From Afifella pfennigii DSM 17143 (lineage in GTDB: Bacteria; Pseudomonadota; Alphaproteobacteria; Rhizobiales; Afifellaceae): a DNA stretch of 64,000 nucleotides. Below the pieces are notes generated by a model, which searched no databases, had not been told where the DNA came from, and saw nothing but the letters and a program-made list of their open reading frames with translations. The DNA lies in assembly GCF_000688515.1 (NCBI RefSeq), contig NZ_JHZK01000011.1:37045-101044 (forward strand), given 5' to 3'. The translations under genes and the position numbers were made by a program. The first letter of the stretch is position 1; each line of letters begins with the position of its first letter. Below are positions 17,991-27,108 of this stretch, piece by piece.

Positions 17991-20900
17991 ATGACCGCCT
18001 CATCCCCCGAATCGAAAGCCGAATCGAAAGCCGCCGGCATCAAGCCCGGCGACCATCTCGTCCTCGTCGACGGCTCCGCCTTCATCTTCCGCGCCTTCCA
18101 CGCCCTGCCGCCGCTGACACGCAAATCCGACGGCCTGCCCGTCGGCGCCGTCTCCGGCTTCTGCAACATGATCTGGAAGCTGCTTCAGGAAGGGCCGACG
18201 CCACAGCCCGGCGACGAGCCGACGCATTTCGCCGTCATCTTCGACTATTCGGCGAAGACCTTCCGCAACGACATCTACGCCGAGTACAAGGCCCACCGTC
18301 CCGAGCCGCCGGAGGATCTGATCCCGCAATTCGGCCTCATCCGCGAGGCGACGCGGGCCTTCTCGCTGCCTTCCATCGAGCAGCGGGGCTTTGAGGCCGA
18401 CGACCTCATCGCCACCTATGCGCGCCTTGCCAGCGCGGCGGGGGCGGCGACCACCATCATCTCCTCCGACAAGGATTTGATGCAGCTTCTCGGGCCTTCC
18501 GTCGTCATGTTCGACACCATGCGCGATCAGCTGATCGATGCCGCCTTCGTGGAGGGCAAGTACGGCGTCCTGCCGGAGAAGATGATCGACCTTCAGGCGC
18601 TCACCGGCGATTCGACCGACAACGTGCCGGGCGTGCCGGGCATCGGGCCGAAGACGGCGGCGCAGCTTCTGGAGGAATATGGCGACCTGGAGACGCTTCT
18701 GTCGCGCGCCGCCGAGATCAAGCAGAACAAGCGCCGCGAGAACCTCATCGAATTCGCCGAACAGGCGCGCATCTCCAAGAAGCTGGTGACGCTCGATGAC
18801 GATGTGCCGCTCGATGTGCCGCTCGCCGATCTCAAGGTCGAGGCGCTCGACGGCAAGAAGGCGATCGCCTTCTGCCGGGCGATGGAGTTCAACACCCTGA
18901 CGCGCCGCGTGGCGGAAAAGCTCGGTGTGGAAGCCTCCGAGATCGAGCCGGCGAGCCTCGTCATCGAAGGTTGGGGCGAGGGCGGGGGCGGCCCGGCGCA
19001 TGGGCCGGATCTGCAAGAAACCCCTTCGGGGGAGGAAGGCACGGAGGCCGCCGGGAAGGCGGCTTCGCACTTCGCCGGCGAGCGCGGCTATCTCGGCGCT
19101 CCGGCGGGCCTGGCGCGGGCGCGCGCCGAGGCGGCCGAGACGCCGAAAATCGATTATGACTCTTATGACTGTGTGCGCGATGCCGCCGCGCTGCGCGCCT
19201 GGATCGAGGCGGCCTATGAGACCGGCCTCGTCGCCTTCGACGCCGAGACGACCGATCTCAACCCGCTGCGCGCCAGGCTGTGCGGCATCTCGCTGGCCGT
19301 AGCGCCCGGAAAGGCATGCTATGTCCCGATCGGCCATCGCCCCGCGGCGGATGCGGCGGGCGAGGACCTCTTCGGCGGCGAAGCTTCTCCGAAGAACTCT
19401 TCAGGCGAAGATGACGATAGTGACGAGGATGGCTATCGGCAGATTTCCGAGGCGGAGGCGCTGGAACTGCTGAAGCCGCTCCTGGAGGACGCCGCCATCC
19501 TCAAGGTCGGGCAGAACCTCAAATACGACTGGCTGCTGATGAAGGCGCGCGGCATCGAGATCGCCCCCTACGACGACACCATGCTGATCTCCTACGCGCT
19601 CGATGCCGGCTTCGGCCAGCAGCACGGCATGGATCTCCTCGCCGAGCGGCATCTGCACCACAAGCCGATCGCCTATAAGGACGTCTGCGGGTCCGGCCGC
19701 GACAAGGTCACCTTCGACCTTGCGCCGATCGACAAGGCCACCGCCTATGCCGCCGAGGATGCCGACATCACCTTGCGCCTGTGGCGCGTTCTGAAGCCGC
19801 GGCTGGCCGCCGAGGGGCTGACGCGCGTCTACGAGCGGCTGGAGCGGCCGCTTGTCCCGGTTCTCGCCAGGATGGAGGAGCGCGGCATCAAGGTCGACCG
19901 CGATATCCTTTCGCGCCTTTCCGGCCGCTTTGCCCAGAAGGCGGCGGCGCTGGAGGCGGAGATCGTCGAGATGGCCGGCGAGAGCTTCAACATCGGCTCG
20001 CCCAAGCAGCTCGGCGAGATCCTCTTCGGCAAGCTCGGCCTGCCGGGCGGCAGGAAGACCAAGGGCGGCCAGTGGTCGACCGACGTGAAGGTGCTGGAGG
20101 ATCTGGCGGCCGAGGGCCATCCCCTGCCGATGAAGATCGTCGCCTGGCGCCAGCTCACCAAGCTGAAGGGCACCTATACCGACGCCATCCCCGCCTATCT
20201 CGACGAGCGCGGGCGCGTCCACACCTCCTATTCGCTCGCCTCCACCACCACCGGCCGGCTATCCTCCTCCGAGCCCAACCTGCAGAACATTCCGGTGCGC
20301 ACGGAGGAAGGGCGGGCGATCCGCACCGCCTTCGTGGCCGAGGAGGGCACCAAGCTCCTTTCCGCCGATTATTCGCAGATCGAGCTGCGCGTCCTTGCCC
20401 ATATGGCCGACATCGCGGCCCTCAAGCAGGCCTTCGAAGACGGTCTCGACATCCATGCCATGACCGCCTCCGAGATGTTCTCCACCCCGATTGAGGGCAT
20501 GGACCCGATGATCCGTCGCCGCGCCAAGGCGATCAATTTCGGCATCATCTACGGCATTTCCGCCTTCGGCCTGGCCGCCCAGCTCGGCATTCCGCGCGAG
20601 GAGGCGGGCGATTACATCAAGACCTATTTCAAGCGCTTCCCCGGCATCCGCGACTATATGGAGGCGACCAAGGAACGCGCCCGCGAGAGGGGTTACGTGG
20701 AGACGCTCTTCGGCCGGCGGGCGCATTTCCCCAATATCAAGCACTCCAACCACGCCATCCGCGCCGGCGCCGAGCGCGCCGCCATCAACGCGCCGATCCA
20801 GGGCTCGGCCGCCGATATCATCCGCCGGGCGATGATCGGCATGGAGGGGGCGCTGCAACAGGCGAAGCTGTCGGCCCGCATGCTCCTGCAGGTGCATGAC

Positions 20901-21053
20901 GAGCTCATCTTCGAGGTGCCGCAGGAGGAGGTGGAGGCGACGATCCCCGTCGTCGCCAGGGTAATGGAGGAGGCGCCGCTCCCGGCGCTGCGGCTGAAAG
21001 TGCCGCTCAAGGTCGATGCCCGCGCCGCCGACAATTGGGAAGCGGCGCATTAG
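17991..21053 (+). CDS. polA: DNA polymerase I
   Basis: PolA removes RNA primers and fills gaps in replication and excision repair. All three domains are present in 1,020 residues. The 5'-3' exonuclease occupies about 1-300 (LVDGSAFIFRAFHALPPL; LTGDSTDNVPGVPGIGPKTA). The 3'-5' exonuclease keeps its residues: Asp417 and Glu419 in FDAETTD, Asp513 in QNLKYDW, and YAAEDAD. The polymerase has motif A with Asp793 (LSADYSQIELRV), motif B (RRAKAINFGIIYG) and motif C with Asp970 (VHDELIFEV). Two low-complexity inserts occur, a Gly/Glu/Ala-rich linker at about 327-385 and an acidic loop at about 458-485. The ATG at 17991 is preferred over the upstream frame start at 17952. Confidence 0.97.
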   Translation: MTASSPESKAESKAAGIKPGDHLVLVDGSAFIFRAFHALPPLTRKSDGLPVGAVSGFCNMIWKLLQEGPTPQPGDEPTHFAVIFDYSAKTFRNDIYAEYKAHRPEPPEDLIPQFGLIREATRAFSLPSIEQRGFEADDLIATYARLASAAGAATTIISSDKDLMQLLGPSVVMFDTMRDQLIDAAFVEGKYGVLPEKMIDLQALTGDSTDNVPGVPGIGPKTAAQLLEEYGDLETLLSRAAEIKQNKRRENLIEFAEQARISKKLVTLDDDVPLDVPLADLKVEALDGKKAIAFCRAMEFNTLTRRVAEKLGVEASEIEPASLVIEGWGEGGGGPAHGPDLQETPSGEEGTEAAGKAASHFAGERGYLGAPAGLARARAEAAETPKIDYDSYDCVRDAAALRAWIEAAYETGLVAFDAETTDLNPLRARLCGISLAVAPGKACYVPIGHRPAADAAGEDLFGGEASPKNSSGEDDDSDEDGYRQISEAEALELLKPLLEDAAILKVGQNLKYDWLLMKARGIEIAPYDDTMLISYALDAGFGQQHGMDLLAERHLHHKPIAYKDVCGSGRDKVTFDLAPIDKATAYAAEDADITLRLWRVLKPRLAAEGLTRVYERLERPLVPVLARMEERGIKVDRDILSRLSGRFAQKAAALEAEIVEMAGESFNIGSPKQLGEILFGKLGLPGGRKTKGGQWSTDVKVLEDLAAEGHPLPMKIVAWRQLTKLKGTYTDAIPAYLDERGRVHTSYSLASTTTGRLSSSEPNLQNIPVRTEEGRAIRTAFVAEEGTKLLSADYSQIELRVLAHMADIAALKQAFEDGLDIHAMTASEMFSTPIEGMDPMIRRRAKAINFGIIYGISAFGLAAQLGIPREEAGDYIKTYFKRFPGIRDYMEATKERARERGYVETLFGRRAHFPNIKHSNHAIRAGAERAAINAPIQGSAADIIRRAMIGMEGALQQAKLSARMLLQVHDELIFEVPQEEVEATIPVVARVMEEAPLPALRLKVPLKVDARAADNWEAAH

Positions 21054-21084
21054 CGCCACACCTAGGAAGCGGCGCATGCGCGCC
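21038..21084 (+). repeat. Imperfect direct repeat at the polA stop codon
   Basis: GGAAGCGGCGCAT followed by a near-copy of the next seven bases occurs at 21038-21057 and again at 21065-21084, a 27-base period. The first copy contains the polA TAG stop. It looks like a small local duplication. Confidence 0.6.
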
Positions 21085-21086
21085 GC
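21069..21086 (+). terminator. Hairpin after polA
   Basis: GCGGCGC and GCGCCGC form a perfect 7-bp stem with a 4-base loop, 16 bases after the polA stop. A second hairpin (GCCGGCC / GGCCGGC) is at 21147-21167. No T-run follows either. They lie between convergent polA and the hypothetical gene at 21223-21540. Confidence 0.35.
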
Positions 21087-21222
21087 AGAATGGCGAGCGA
21101 CACGGCAAGCGGCGCCTGGACGCCGGAATGTCGAACGCCAAGCAAAGCCGGCCTGGCGACGGCCGGCCCGTTCGCGTCACAGCATCGGGCGGCCGCGTCA
21201 GCTGGCGGCCGCGGATCTGAGC

Positions 21223-21540
21223 TTACGCGGCGTTGCCGCCGCCGTTGGGCGGTCCCGCCGGAGCAAGGTCGAGCACGGCGCCGGAGGCCTTCGGCTCGAT
21301 CGGCGCCAGCTGCTTGCGCTCCTCGTCGGTCCAGGCGGCGATATGGATGACGGCCGCCGGCTCGCCCGGCTGGCTCGGATCGTCGACCGGCTCCAGGACG
21401 AGCAGCCCGGTATTGTCGACATAGAAGGTGTGGTCGCCGAAGTTCTGCTTCAGCGGCTCCATCGCCGGATTGTCTTCCGGAATGGGCTCCGCGCCCACGG
21501 TCTCGCGGACCGCGGCGATCTGATCTTCTGAGAGTTTCAA
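21223..21540 (-). CDS. Conserved-looking hypothetical protein
   Basis: A 105-residue soluble acidic protein I do not recognise. It begins MKLSEDQIAAVRETVGAEPI, has a middle part with alternating hydrophobic residues (HTFYVDNTGLLVLEPVDD; AAVIHIAAWTDEERKQLAPI), and ends in a proline- and glycine-rich tail. There is no signal peptide, cysteine or membrane segment. Third-position GC bias and the compact frame suggest it is real. It stands alone, convergent with polA and separated from the next minus-strand gene by 242 bases in which I see only the palindrome CCGGCGATCGCCGG at 21741-21754. Confidence 0.7.
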   Translation of the reverse strand: MKLSEDQIAAVRETVGAEPIPEDNPAMEPLKQNFGDHTFYVDNTGLLVLEPVDDPSQPGEPAAVIHIAAWTDEERKQLAPIEPKASGAVLDLAPAGPPNGGGNAA

Positions 21541-21782
21541 GACTGGCCCCCAAAGCTTGGGGTTCGGACCCTCTTTGCCGCCGAAAACTACACGGGTCCA
21601 TCTTCAAGGTGAAGGCGGCTCATCTGCAAGAGAGTAGGAAATGACGGCCGATCCGCAAGGGGTAAGGGAAAAATCGATGCGCCCGGCCGCCTCTTGTCCC
21701 GCCCGCGGCGCTGGTGCGCACCGATCTGCAAAAGGATTGTCCGGCGATCGCCGGCTGAGCTCGCGGCAATTCGGGCCGTTGC

Positions 21783-22493
21783 CTAAGCCGCCGCCTCGCC
21801 CGGTGCCGCTCTCAGCACGCCGTCCGGCGCCTGCTCGCGGTGCTGGATGCGCTTGTGCACATGCACCATGAAGGCGGTGGCAAAGAGCGGCGCCAGAAGG
21901 TTGAGGATCGGAACGGCGGTGAAGCCGGCGATGAGAAGGCCGGCGAGGAAGATGCGCCCCGAATGCCTCAGCCGCAGCACCTTGGCCGTGCGCCGGTCGT
22001 GGAAGCGCCGCGCCGCGAGGTCGAAATATTCCCGGCCGAGGAGATAGCCGTTGGCGATGAAGAAGATGACGACGCCGGAGCCCAGGAAGAGGACGAGCGG
22101 CAGGGCGACAAGGTTGACCGCCACAACCACCGCGGTGAATTGCAGCGTCGTGACAATGCCTTCCAGGAGCGGCAGCGGCCGGCCCGCCGGCTCGCCCGGA
22201 TAATGCTGCGCCTCCACCACCTCGGCGATCTCGTCGAGGAAGATGCCGGCAAACAGCGACGTCGCCGGCGCCACCAGGAAGGCGAGGCCGACGATGAGGC
22301 CGAGGCCGGAGAAGATCTCAATGCCGGTCTCAAGCCAGCCATAGGGCAGGGCGAGGAAATAGGCGAGAAGGCCTTGCAGGGCGAGCCAGACGAGGAAGAG
22401 AAGGCCGAGCGTCAGCCCGACCGACTTCCACAGGACGCTGCGGAAGGGCGGGGAGAAGATTTCGTCGAAGGCGCGCTTGGCGTCGAGGAACAT
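21783..22493 (-). CDS. EI24/CysZ-like integral membrane protein
   Basis: A 236-residue protein of the EI24 family, to which the E. coli sulfate transporter CysZ belongs. It begins MFLDAKRAFDEIFSPPFRSVL; hydrophobic segments lie at about 20-45, 58-85, 110-145 and 180-210. FIANGYLLGREYFDLAARR is the conserved family motif. The frame continues upstream, but the ATG at 22493 gives the usual N-terminus. Sulfate transport is not implied by context because no cys genes are near; the safest name is EI24-domain protein. It is divergent from the PfkB kinase gene. Confidence 0.85.
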   Translation of the reverse strand: MFLDAKRAFDEIFSPPFRSVLWKSVGLTLGLLFLVWLALQGLLAYFLALPYGWLETGIEIFSGLGLIVGLAFLVAPATSLFAGIFLDEIAEVVEAQHYPGEPAGRPLPLLEGIVTTLQFTAVVVAVNLVALPLVLFLGSGVVIFFIANGYLLGREYFDLAARRFHDRRTAKVLRLRHSGRIFLAGLLIAGFTAVPILNLLAPLFATAFMVHVHKRIQHREQAPDGVLRAAPGEAAA

Positions 22494-22629
22494 GGCCGGC
22501 TTCAGATAGGCGCCGCCAGGGGCGCGGGCAAGCGGCGATCCGCCGCCGCGGCGGCCGACGATTTGCATCTGCGGGTGGGATCGGCTAGGCGGCCTTGCCG
22601 CCGAAAAAACGCCCAGCCGAGGGGGGAGC

Positions 22630-23655
22630 ATGTCCAACGCCGCATCCCGAGCACGATACGATGTCCTGACGATCGGCAATGCCATCGTCGACGTCCTCGC
22701 CCAGACCGACGAGGCCTTTCTCGTCAGGGAAGGACTGGCGAAGGGGTCGATGCGTCTCATCGAGGCACAGGAGGCGGAGCGCCTTTACGAGGCGATGGGC
22801 CCGGCCCAGCTCGTCTCCGGCGGCTCGGCCGGCAACACCGCCGCCGGCATCGCCTCCCTGGGGGGCAACGCCGCCTTCATCGGCAAGGTCGCCGAGGATG
22901 ATCTCGGCCATTTCTTCCGCCACGACATGAACGCCGTCGGCATCGCCTTTCCGACCGCCGCGCTTCAGGAGGGCGCCCCGACCGCGCGCTGCATGATCCT
23001 GATCACGCCGGATTCGGAGCGCACCATGAACACCTATCTGGGCGCCTGCCAGGAGCTGACGCCGGCCGATATCGACCGCGACACGGTGGAAGGCTCGGCG
23101 ATCACCTATATGGAGGGTTATCTCTGGGACCCGCCCAAGGCCAAGGAGGCCTTCCGCGCCGCCGCCGACATGGCGCATGCGGCCGGGCGCAAGGTGGCGC
23201 TGACCTTGTCCGATTCCTTCTGCGTCGACCGCTTCCGCGGCGAGTTCCTGGAGCTTCTGCGCTCCGGCGTCGTCGACATCATCTTCGCCAACAACCACGA
23301 GGTCGCCGCGCTCTACCAGACGGGCGACCTTGAGACCGGCATCGCCGCGCTGGCCGAGGATGCCGAGCTCGCCGCCGTCACCCTCGGCGCCAAGGGCTCC
23401 CTGGTTCTGAGCGGCGGCGAGCGCATCGCCGTGCCGGCGCCCGATGTCGACGAGCTCCTCGACAAGACCGGGGCGGGCGACCTTTTCGCTTCGGGCTTTC
23501 TCTTCGGCCTGGCGCGCGACATGCCGCTGGCACGCTGCGCCGAGCTCGGCAGCCTCGCCGCCGGCGAGATCATCTCCCATATCGGCGCCCGCCCGCAGCA
23601 TTCCCTGAAGGCGCTCGCCGAGCAGCATCGCCTTTTGGGCGACATGGCGGCGTAG
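22630..23655 (+). CDS. PfkB family carbohydrate/adenosine kinase
   Basis: A ribokinase-fold kinase of 341 residues. VLTIGNAIVDVLAQTD at 12-27 and VSGGSAGNTAAGIASLGG at about 63-80 bind the sugar. The PfkB signature DKTGAGDLFASGF includes the catalytic Asp284. Similar alphaproteobacterial proteins are annotated as adenosine kinase, and the overall look fits that class, but specificity cannot be proven from motifs. The start ATG at 22630 has a strong GGGGGGAG directly upstream. It is convergent with hslU across a REP-like repeat pair. Confidence 0.88.
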   Translation: MSNAASRARYDVLTIGNAIVDVLAQTDEAFLVREGLAKGSMRLIEAQEAERLYEAMGPAQLVSGGSAGNTAAGIASLGGNAAFIGKVAEDDLGHFFRHDMNAVGIAFPTAALQEGAPTARCMILITPDSERTMNTYLGACQELTPADIDRDTVEGSAITYMEGYLWDPPKAKEAFRAAADMAHAAGRKVALTLSDSFCVDRFRGEFLELLRSGVVDIIFANNHEVAALYQTGDLETGIAALAEDAELAAVTLGAKGSLVLSGGERIAVPAPDVDELLDKTGAGDLFASGFLFGLARDMPLARCAELGSLAAGEIISHIGARPQHSLKALAEQHRLLGDMAA

Positions 23656-23732
23656 CGCGGCCCCTTTCTCTCCCCTTGCGGCGCGAGCGGCGCTCTGCGG
23701 CCGGCGCCTTCCTGCTTGGAGAGCGGAACGGA

Positions 23733-23766
23733 ATGGATGCCAAGGCGGGGCCTTGGCATGACGACA
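23733..23766 (+). repeat. REP-like palindromic element, unit A
   Basis: ATGGATG runs into a perfect 10-bp inverted repeat (ATGCCAAGGC, 3-base spacer, GCCTTGGCAT) and ends GACGAC. It pairs in inverted orientation with unit B (23811-23844). Both lie between the convergent PfkB kinase and hslU genes and could also end transcription. Confidence 0.6.
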
Positions 23767-23810
23767 AAATAGGCTCAGCGCTCCCAGGCCCCGCGTCTGC
23801 CTTTACACCC

Positions 23811-23844
23811 CGTCGTCCTGGCCGGGCCTGACCCGGCCATCCAT
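23811..23844 (-). repeat. REP-like palindromic element, unit B
   Basis: On the minus strand it reads ATGGATGGCCGGGTCAGGCC and onward to GGACGACG, matching the plan of unit A. GGCCGGG and CCCGGCC form a 7-bp stem with a 5-base loop. Confidence 0.6.
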
Positions 23845-23898
23845 GCCTCGACGGTTTCGGCGCCGGCGCCTGCGATCGCAGAGCCGCGCCCGCGGGCC

Positions 23899-25209
23899 CT
23901 AGAGAATGAACCGGCTGAGATCGGTGTTGCGGGCAAGGTCGCCGATATGCTCCTCCACATAGTCGGCGTCGATCCTCACGCTCTCGCCGTGCCGGTCCGG
24001 CGCGGTATAGGAGATGTCGTCGAGGATGCGCTCCATCACCGTCTGCAGGCGGCGGGCGCCGATATTCTCCACATTGGAGTTGATCTCCACGGCGATGCGG
24101 GCGATGGCGTCGACGGCATCGTCGGTGAAGTCGAGGGCGACGCCCTCCGTGGCCATCAGCGCCACATACTGCTTGACGAGGCTGGCTTCGGTCTCCGTCA
24201 GGATGCGCCTGAAATCCTCCTCCGTCAGCGCCCGCAGCTCGACGCGGATCGGCAGGCGCCCCTGCAGCTCCGGGAGAAGGTCGGAGGGCTTGGCGACATG
24301 GAACGCGCCGGAGGCGATGAACAGGATGTGGTCGGTCTTCACCGGCCCGTGCTTGGTGGCCACCGTGGTGCCCTCCACCAGCGGCAAGAGATCGCGCTGC
24401 ACGCCTTCACGTGAAACGTCGCCGCCGACGCGCCCGTCGCGGGCGCAGATCTTGTCGAGCTCGTCGAGAAAGACGATGCCGTCATTCTCCACCGCCTGGA
24501 TCGCCTCCTGCACGATCTGCTCGTCGTCCAGGAGCTTGTCGGATTCCTCGGCGATGAGCAGGTCGTAGGAATCCTTCACATTGGTCTTGCGCGTCCTGGT
24601 GCGTCCCTGGCCGAAGGCCTTGCCGAGCATCTCGCCGACATTCATCACCCCGACGGAGGCGCCGGGCATGCCCGGCACCTCGAAGGCACCCATCGGGTTG
24701 GAGGTGTCGCGCACCTCGATCTCGATCTCCTTGTCGTCGAGAAGGTTGTCGCGCAGCTTCTTGCGGAAGGCGTCGCGCGTCGTCGGGCTGGCGTGCTGGC
24801 CCACCAGCGCGTCCAGCACCCGCTCCTCCGCCTGCTGGTGCGCCTTGGCGGCGACCTCCTTGCGGCGTAGCTCGCGCACCAGGCCGATACCGGCCTCCAC
24901 CAGGTCGCGCACGATCTGCTCCACGTCGCGGCCGACATAGCCGACCTCGGTGAATTTCGTCGCCTCCACCTTGATGAAGGGAGCGTTGGCGAGCTTGGCG
25001 AGCCGCCGGGAGATCTCCGTCTTGCCGACGCCGGTCGGTCCGATCATCAGGATGTTCTTGGGCAGGACCTCTTCCTTCAAAGGGCCCTCCAGCTGCTGGC
25101 GGCGCCAGCGGTTCCTGAGCGCGATGGCGACGGCGCGCTTGGCCTCTTTCTGGCCGATGATGTAGCGGTCGAGCTCCGAGACGGTCTCGCGGGGGGAAAA
25201 GGTGGTCAT
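23899..25209 (-). CDS. hslU: HslUV protease ATPase subunit
   Basis: HslU is the hexameric unfoldase that feeds substrates to the HslV peptidase. The 436 residues begin [20 protein letters not shown], with Walker A GPTGVGKT at 57-64, the family feature [13 protein letters not shown], Walker [10 protein letters not shown] and the C-terminal [13 protein letters not shown]. The C-terminus DLSRFIL inserts into HslV in known structures. Its start overlaps the hslV stop (ATGA), so subunit amounts are probably coupled. Confidence 0.97.
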   Translation of the reverse strand: MTTFSPRETVSELDRYIIGQKEAKRAVAIALRNRWRRQQLEGPLKEEVLPKNILMIGPTGVGKTEISRRLAKLANAPFIKVEATKFTEVGYVGRDVEQIVRDLVEAGIGLVRELRRKEVAAKAHQQAEERVLDALVGQHASPTTRDAFRKKLRDNLLDDKEIEIEVRDTSNPMGAFEVPGMPGASVGVMNVGEMLGKAFGQGRTRTRKTNVKDSYDLLIAEESDKLLDDEQIVQEAIQAVENDGIVFLDELDKICARDGRVGGDVSREGVQRDLLPLVEGTTVATKHGPVKTDHILFIASGAFHVAKPSDLLPELQGRLPIRVELRALTEEDFRRILTETEASLVKQYVALMATEGVALDFTDDAVDAIARIAVEINSNVENIGARRLQTVMERILDDISYTAPDRHGESVRIDADYVEEHIGDLARNTDLSRFIL

Positions 25210-25766
25210 GCGGAAAGGCTTTCGATGATGATGCTATCGTTGGTGTAGACGCAGATTTCCGCGGCGATCTGCATGGCGCGGCGGGCAATCGCCTCCGCAT
25301 CGGCGGCATCGTCGCTTTCGGCAAGGGCCCGCGCGGCGGCGAGGGCGTAATTGCCGCCCGAGCCGATGGCCGCGACGCCGCCCTGCGGCTCAAGCACGTC
25401 GCCGGTTCCGGTCAGCACCAGGGTCGTCTCCTTGTCGGCGACGATCATCATGGCTTCCAGGCGCCTCAGATAGCGGTCGGTGCGCCAGTCCTTGGCGAGC
25501 TCCACGCAGGCGCGCATCAACTGGCCGGGATATTGCTCCAGCTTGGCCTCAAGCCGCTCCAGGAGCGTGAAGGCGTCGGCCGTGGCGCCGGCGAAACCGG
25601 CGATGACGTCGCCCTTGGCGAGCGGGCGCACCTTGCGGGCATTGGCCTTCATGATGGTCTGGCCCATGGTCACCTGGCCGTCGCCGGCGATGACCACCTT
25701 GCCGTCCTTGCGCACCGTGACGATGGTGGTGCCGTGCCAGGGCGCGGCTGAATGGGTGTCGTTCAC
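25206..25766 (-). CDS. hslV: HslUV protease peptidase subunit
   Basis: HslV is a threonine peptidase forming two stacked hexamers. The frame is open far upstream, but GTG at 25766 preceded by GAGGAG with 6-base spacing is the clear start, giving 186 residues. The mature N-terminus would be Thr13 in [12 protein letters not shown] after removal of a 12-residue propeptide. [14 protein letters not shown] is also typical. It lies upstream of hslU with an ATGA overlap and is divergent from hisB. A heat-shock-like promoter candidate lies upstream. Confidence 0.96.
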   Translation of the reverse strand: MNDTHSAAPWHGTTIVTVRKDGKVVIAGDGQVTMGQTIMKANARKVRPLAKGDVIAGFAGATADAFTLLERLEAKLEQYPGQLMRACVELAKDWRTDRYLRRLEAMMIVADKETTLVLTGTGDVLEPQGGVAAIGSGGNYALAAARALAESDDAADAEAIARRAMQIAAEICVYTNDSIIIESLSA

Positions 25767-25836
25767 GAAATACTCCTCTGCAAGCGGGCGCGGGCGAGCC
25801 GGTGTCGGCCTCCTCCGGCGCCCCTTGTTGCGCCCT

Positions 25837-25864
25837 ATGTAGGCATGGAGAAAACCGCTGCAAA
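25837..25864 (-). promoter_or_regulatory. Candidate sigma-32-type promoter for hslVU
   Basis: On the minus strand TTTGCAG, 14 bases, then CCTACAT resembles the heat-shock pattern CTTGAAA-N11-16-CCCATNT only partly. It ends about 70 bases before the hslV start. Heat-shock control of hslVU is well known; this site is a weak match. Confidence 0.25.
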
Positions 25865-25967
25865 CCGGCCGCGACCTGCGTGACCTGCGCGCCGGGCGCG
25901 CTTCGCATTTGCAAGCCGGGCGCCCGCTGATAGAAGACCGGCACGAGGAGCGGGCGAAGGACAAGCC

Positions 25968-26561
25968 ATGCGCAAGGCCGAGATTTCCCGAGATACCAGC
26001 GAGACCAGGATCGGCCTCGCCATCAATGTCGACGGCACGGGCCGCTACGACATCGCCACCGGCATCGGCTTCTTCGACCATATGCTGGAGCAGCTCGCCC
26101 GCCATTCGCTGATCGACATCAGCTTGAAGGCCGATGGCGATCTGCATATCGACCAGCACCACACGGTGGAGGATGTCGGCATCGCCCTCGGTCAGGCGCT
26201 CGACCGCGCCCTCGGCGAGCGGCGCGGCATCACCCGCTACGCCTCGCTGGATCTGGCCATGGACGAGACGCTGACGCGCGCCGCCATCGATGTTTCCGGC
26301 CGGCCCTATCTCGTCTGGCGCGTCGATTTCCCGCGTCAGAAGGTCGGCGATTTCGACACCGAGCTCTTCAAGGAGTTCTTCCAGGCCTTCGCCCAGAACG
26401 CGCGAATCACGCTGCATGTGGAAAATCTCTACGGCAACAACACCCATCATGTCGCCGAGACCTGCTTCAAGGCGCTCGCCCGCGTGCTCCGTGCCGCGCT
26501 GGCGCTCGATCCGCGCATCGCCGACGAGGTGCCCTCCACCAAGGGCACCTTGATCGCCTGA
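25968..26561 (+). CDS. hisB: Imidazoleglycerol-phosphate dehydratase
   Basis: HisB dehydrates imidazoleglycerol phosphate to imidazoleacetol phosphate in histidine synthesis. It is the monofunctional 197-residue form. Manganese-binding histidine motifs are present: [12 protein letters not shown] (about 35-46), [10 protein letters not shown] (about 63-72), and NNTHHVAE near the C-terminus. It starts the his cluster hisB-DUF2628-hisH-hisA-hisF-hisE and is divergent from hslV. Confidence 0.97.
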   Translation: MRKAEISRDTSETRIGLAINVDGTGRYDIATGIGFFDHMLEQLARHSLIDISLKADGDLHIDQHHTVEDVGIALGQALDRALGERRGITRYASLDLAMDETLTRAAIDVSGRPYLVWRVDFPRQKVGDFDTELFKEFFQAFAQNARITLHVENLYGNNTHHVAETCFKALARVLRAALALDPRIADEVPSTKGTLIA

Positions 26562-26580
26562 ACCCCGGAGATTTGCGACG

Positions 26581-27108
26581 ATGCGGCACTACACCGTGCA
26601 TCTGCCGGCCGAGCTCGCCGAGCGCCCCTTCGCCGAGGCGGCCGTGGAGCGCGCCGTTTTCGTCAAGGACGGCTTCAACTGGCCGGCGCTCTTCATTCCG
26701 CTGATCTGGCTCCTGTTCCGGCGCATGTGGCTGGCGCTGCTGCTCTATTTGGCGGCGAGCGCGGCGATTGCCGGCATCGGCGCCTTCGCCGGCGAGACGG
26801 CGGCGACCTGGAGCGGCATCGCCTTTGCCATTCTCTTCGCGCTGGAGGCGAACAATCTGCGCCGCTGGACGCTGGAGCGGCGCGGTTATCGCGAAGTGGG
26901 CTCCGCCTCCGGCGCCGGCGAGGAGGAGGCCGCGCTGCGTTTTTTCTCCGACGGCGGGCTGGCCGGCTCTTACCGGCCGGCGGTGGGCGAAGCGACGCTT
27001 GACCGGGCGCCGGCGAGCGTGCCGCGCTTTTCTCCGCGGCGGGCGAGCGGGCGCGCCGATGGCGAGGAGCCAGCGGTGATGGGCCTCTTCCCGGAGCGTG
27101 GCGGATGA
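26581..27108 (+). CDS. DUF2628 membrane protein in the his cluster
   Basis: A 175-residue protein with a short polar N-terminus (MRHYTVHLP), [19 protein letters not shown], and hydrophobic helices at about 36-50, 52-70 and 78-92. The C-terminal half is charged and probably disordered and cytosolic. DUF2628 proteins have no known function, but this position between hisB and hisH is common in rhizobia. Its stop overlaps the hisH start (ATGA), so it is translated with the his enzymes; a link to histidine synthesis is not shown. Confidence 0.88.
   Translation: MRHYTVHLPAELAERPFAEAAVERAVFVKDGFNWPALFIPLIWLLFRRMWLALLLYLAASAAIAGIGAFAGETAATWSGIAFAILFALEANNLRRWTLERRGYREVGSASGAGEEEAALRFFSDGGLAGSYRPAVGEATLDRAPASVPRFSPRRASGRADGEEPAVMGLFPERGG

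Noticed and set aside
21641..21871. 76-codon plus-strand frame in the gap before the EI24 gene
   Set aside because: Arg/Pro/Ala-rich composition, and it runs into the antisense of the EI24 gene. Looks random.
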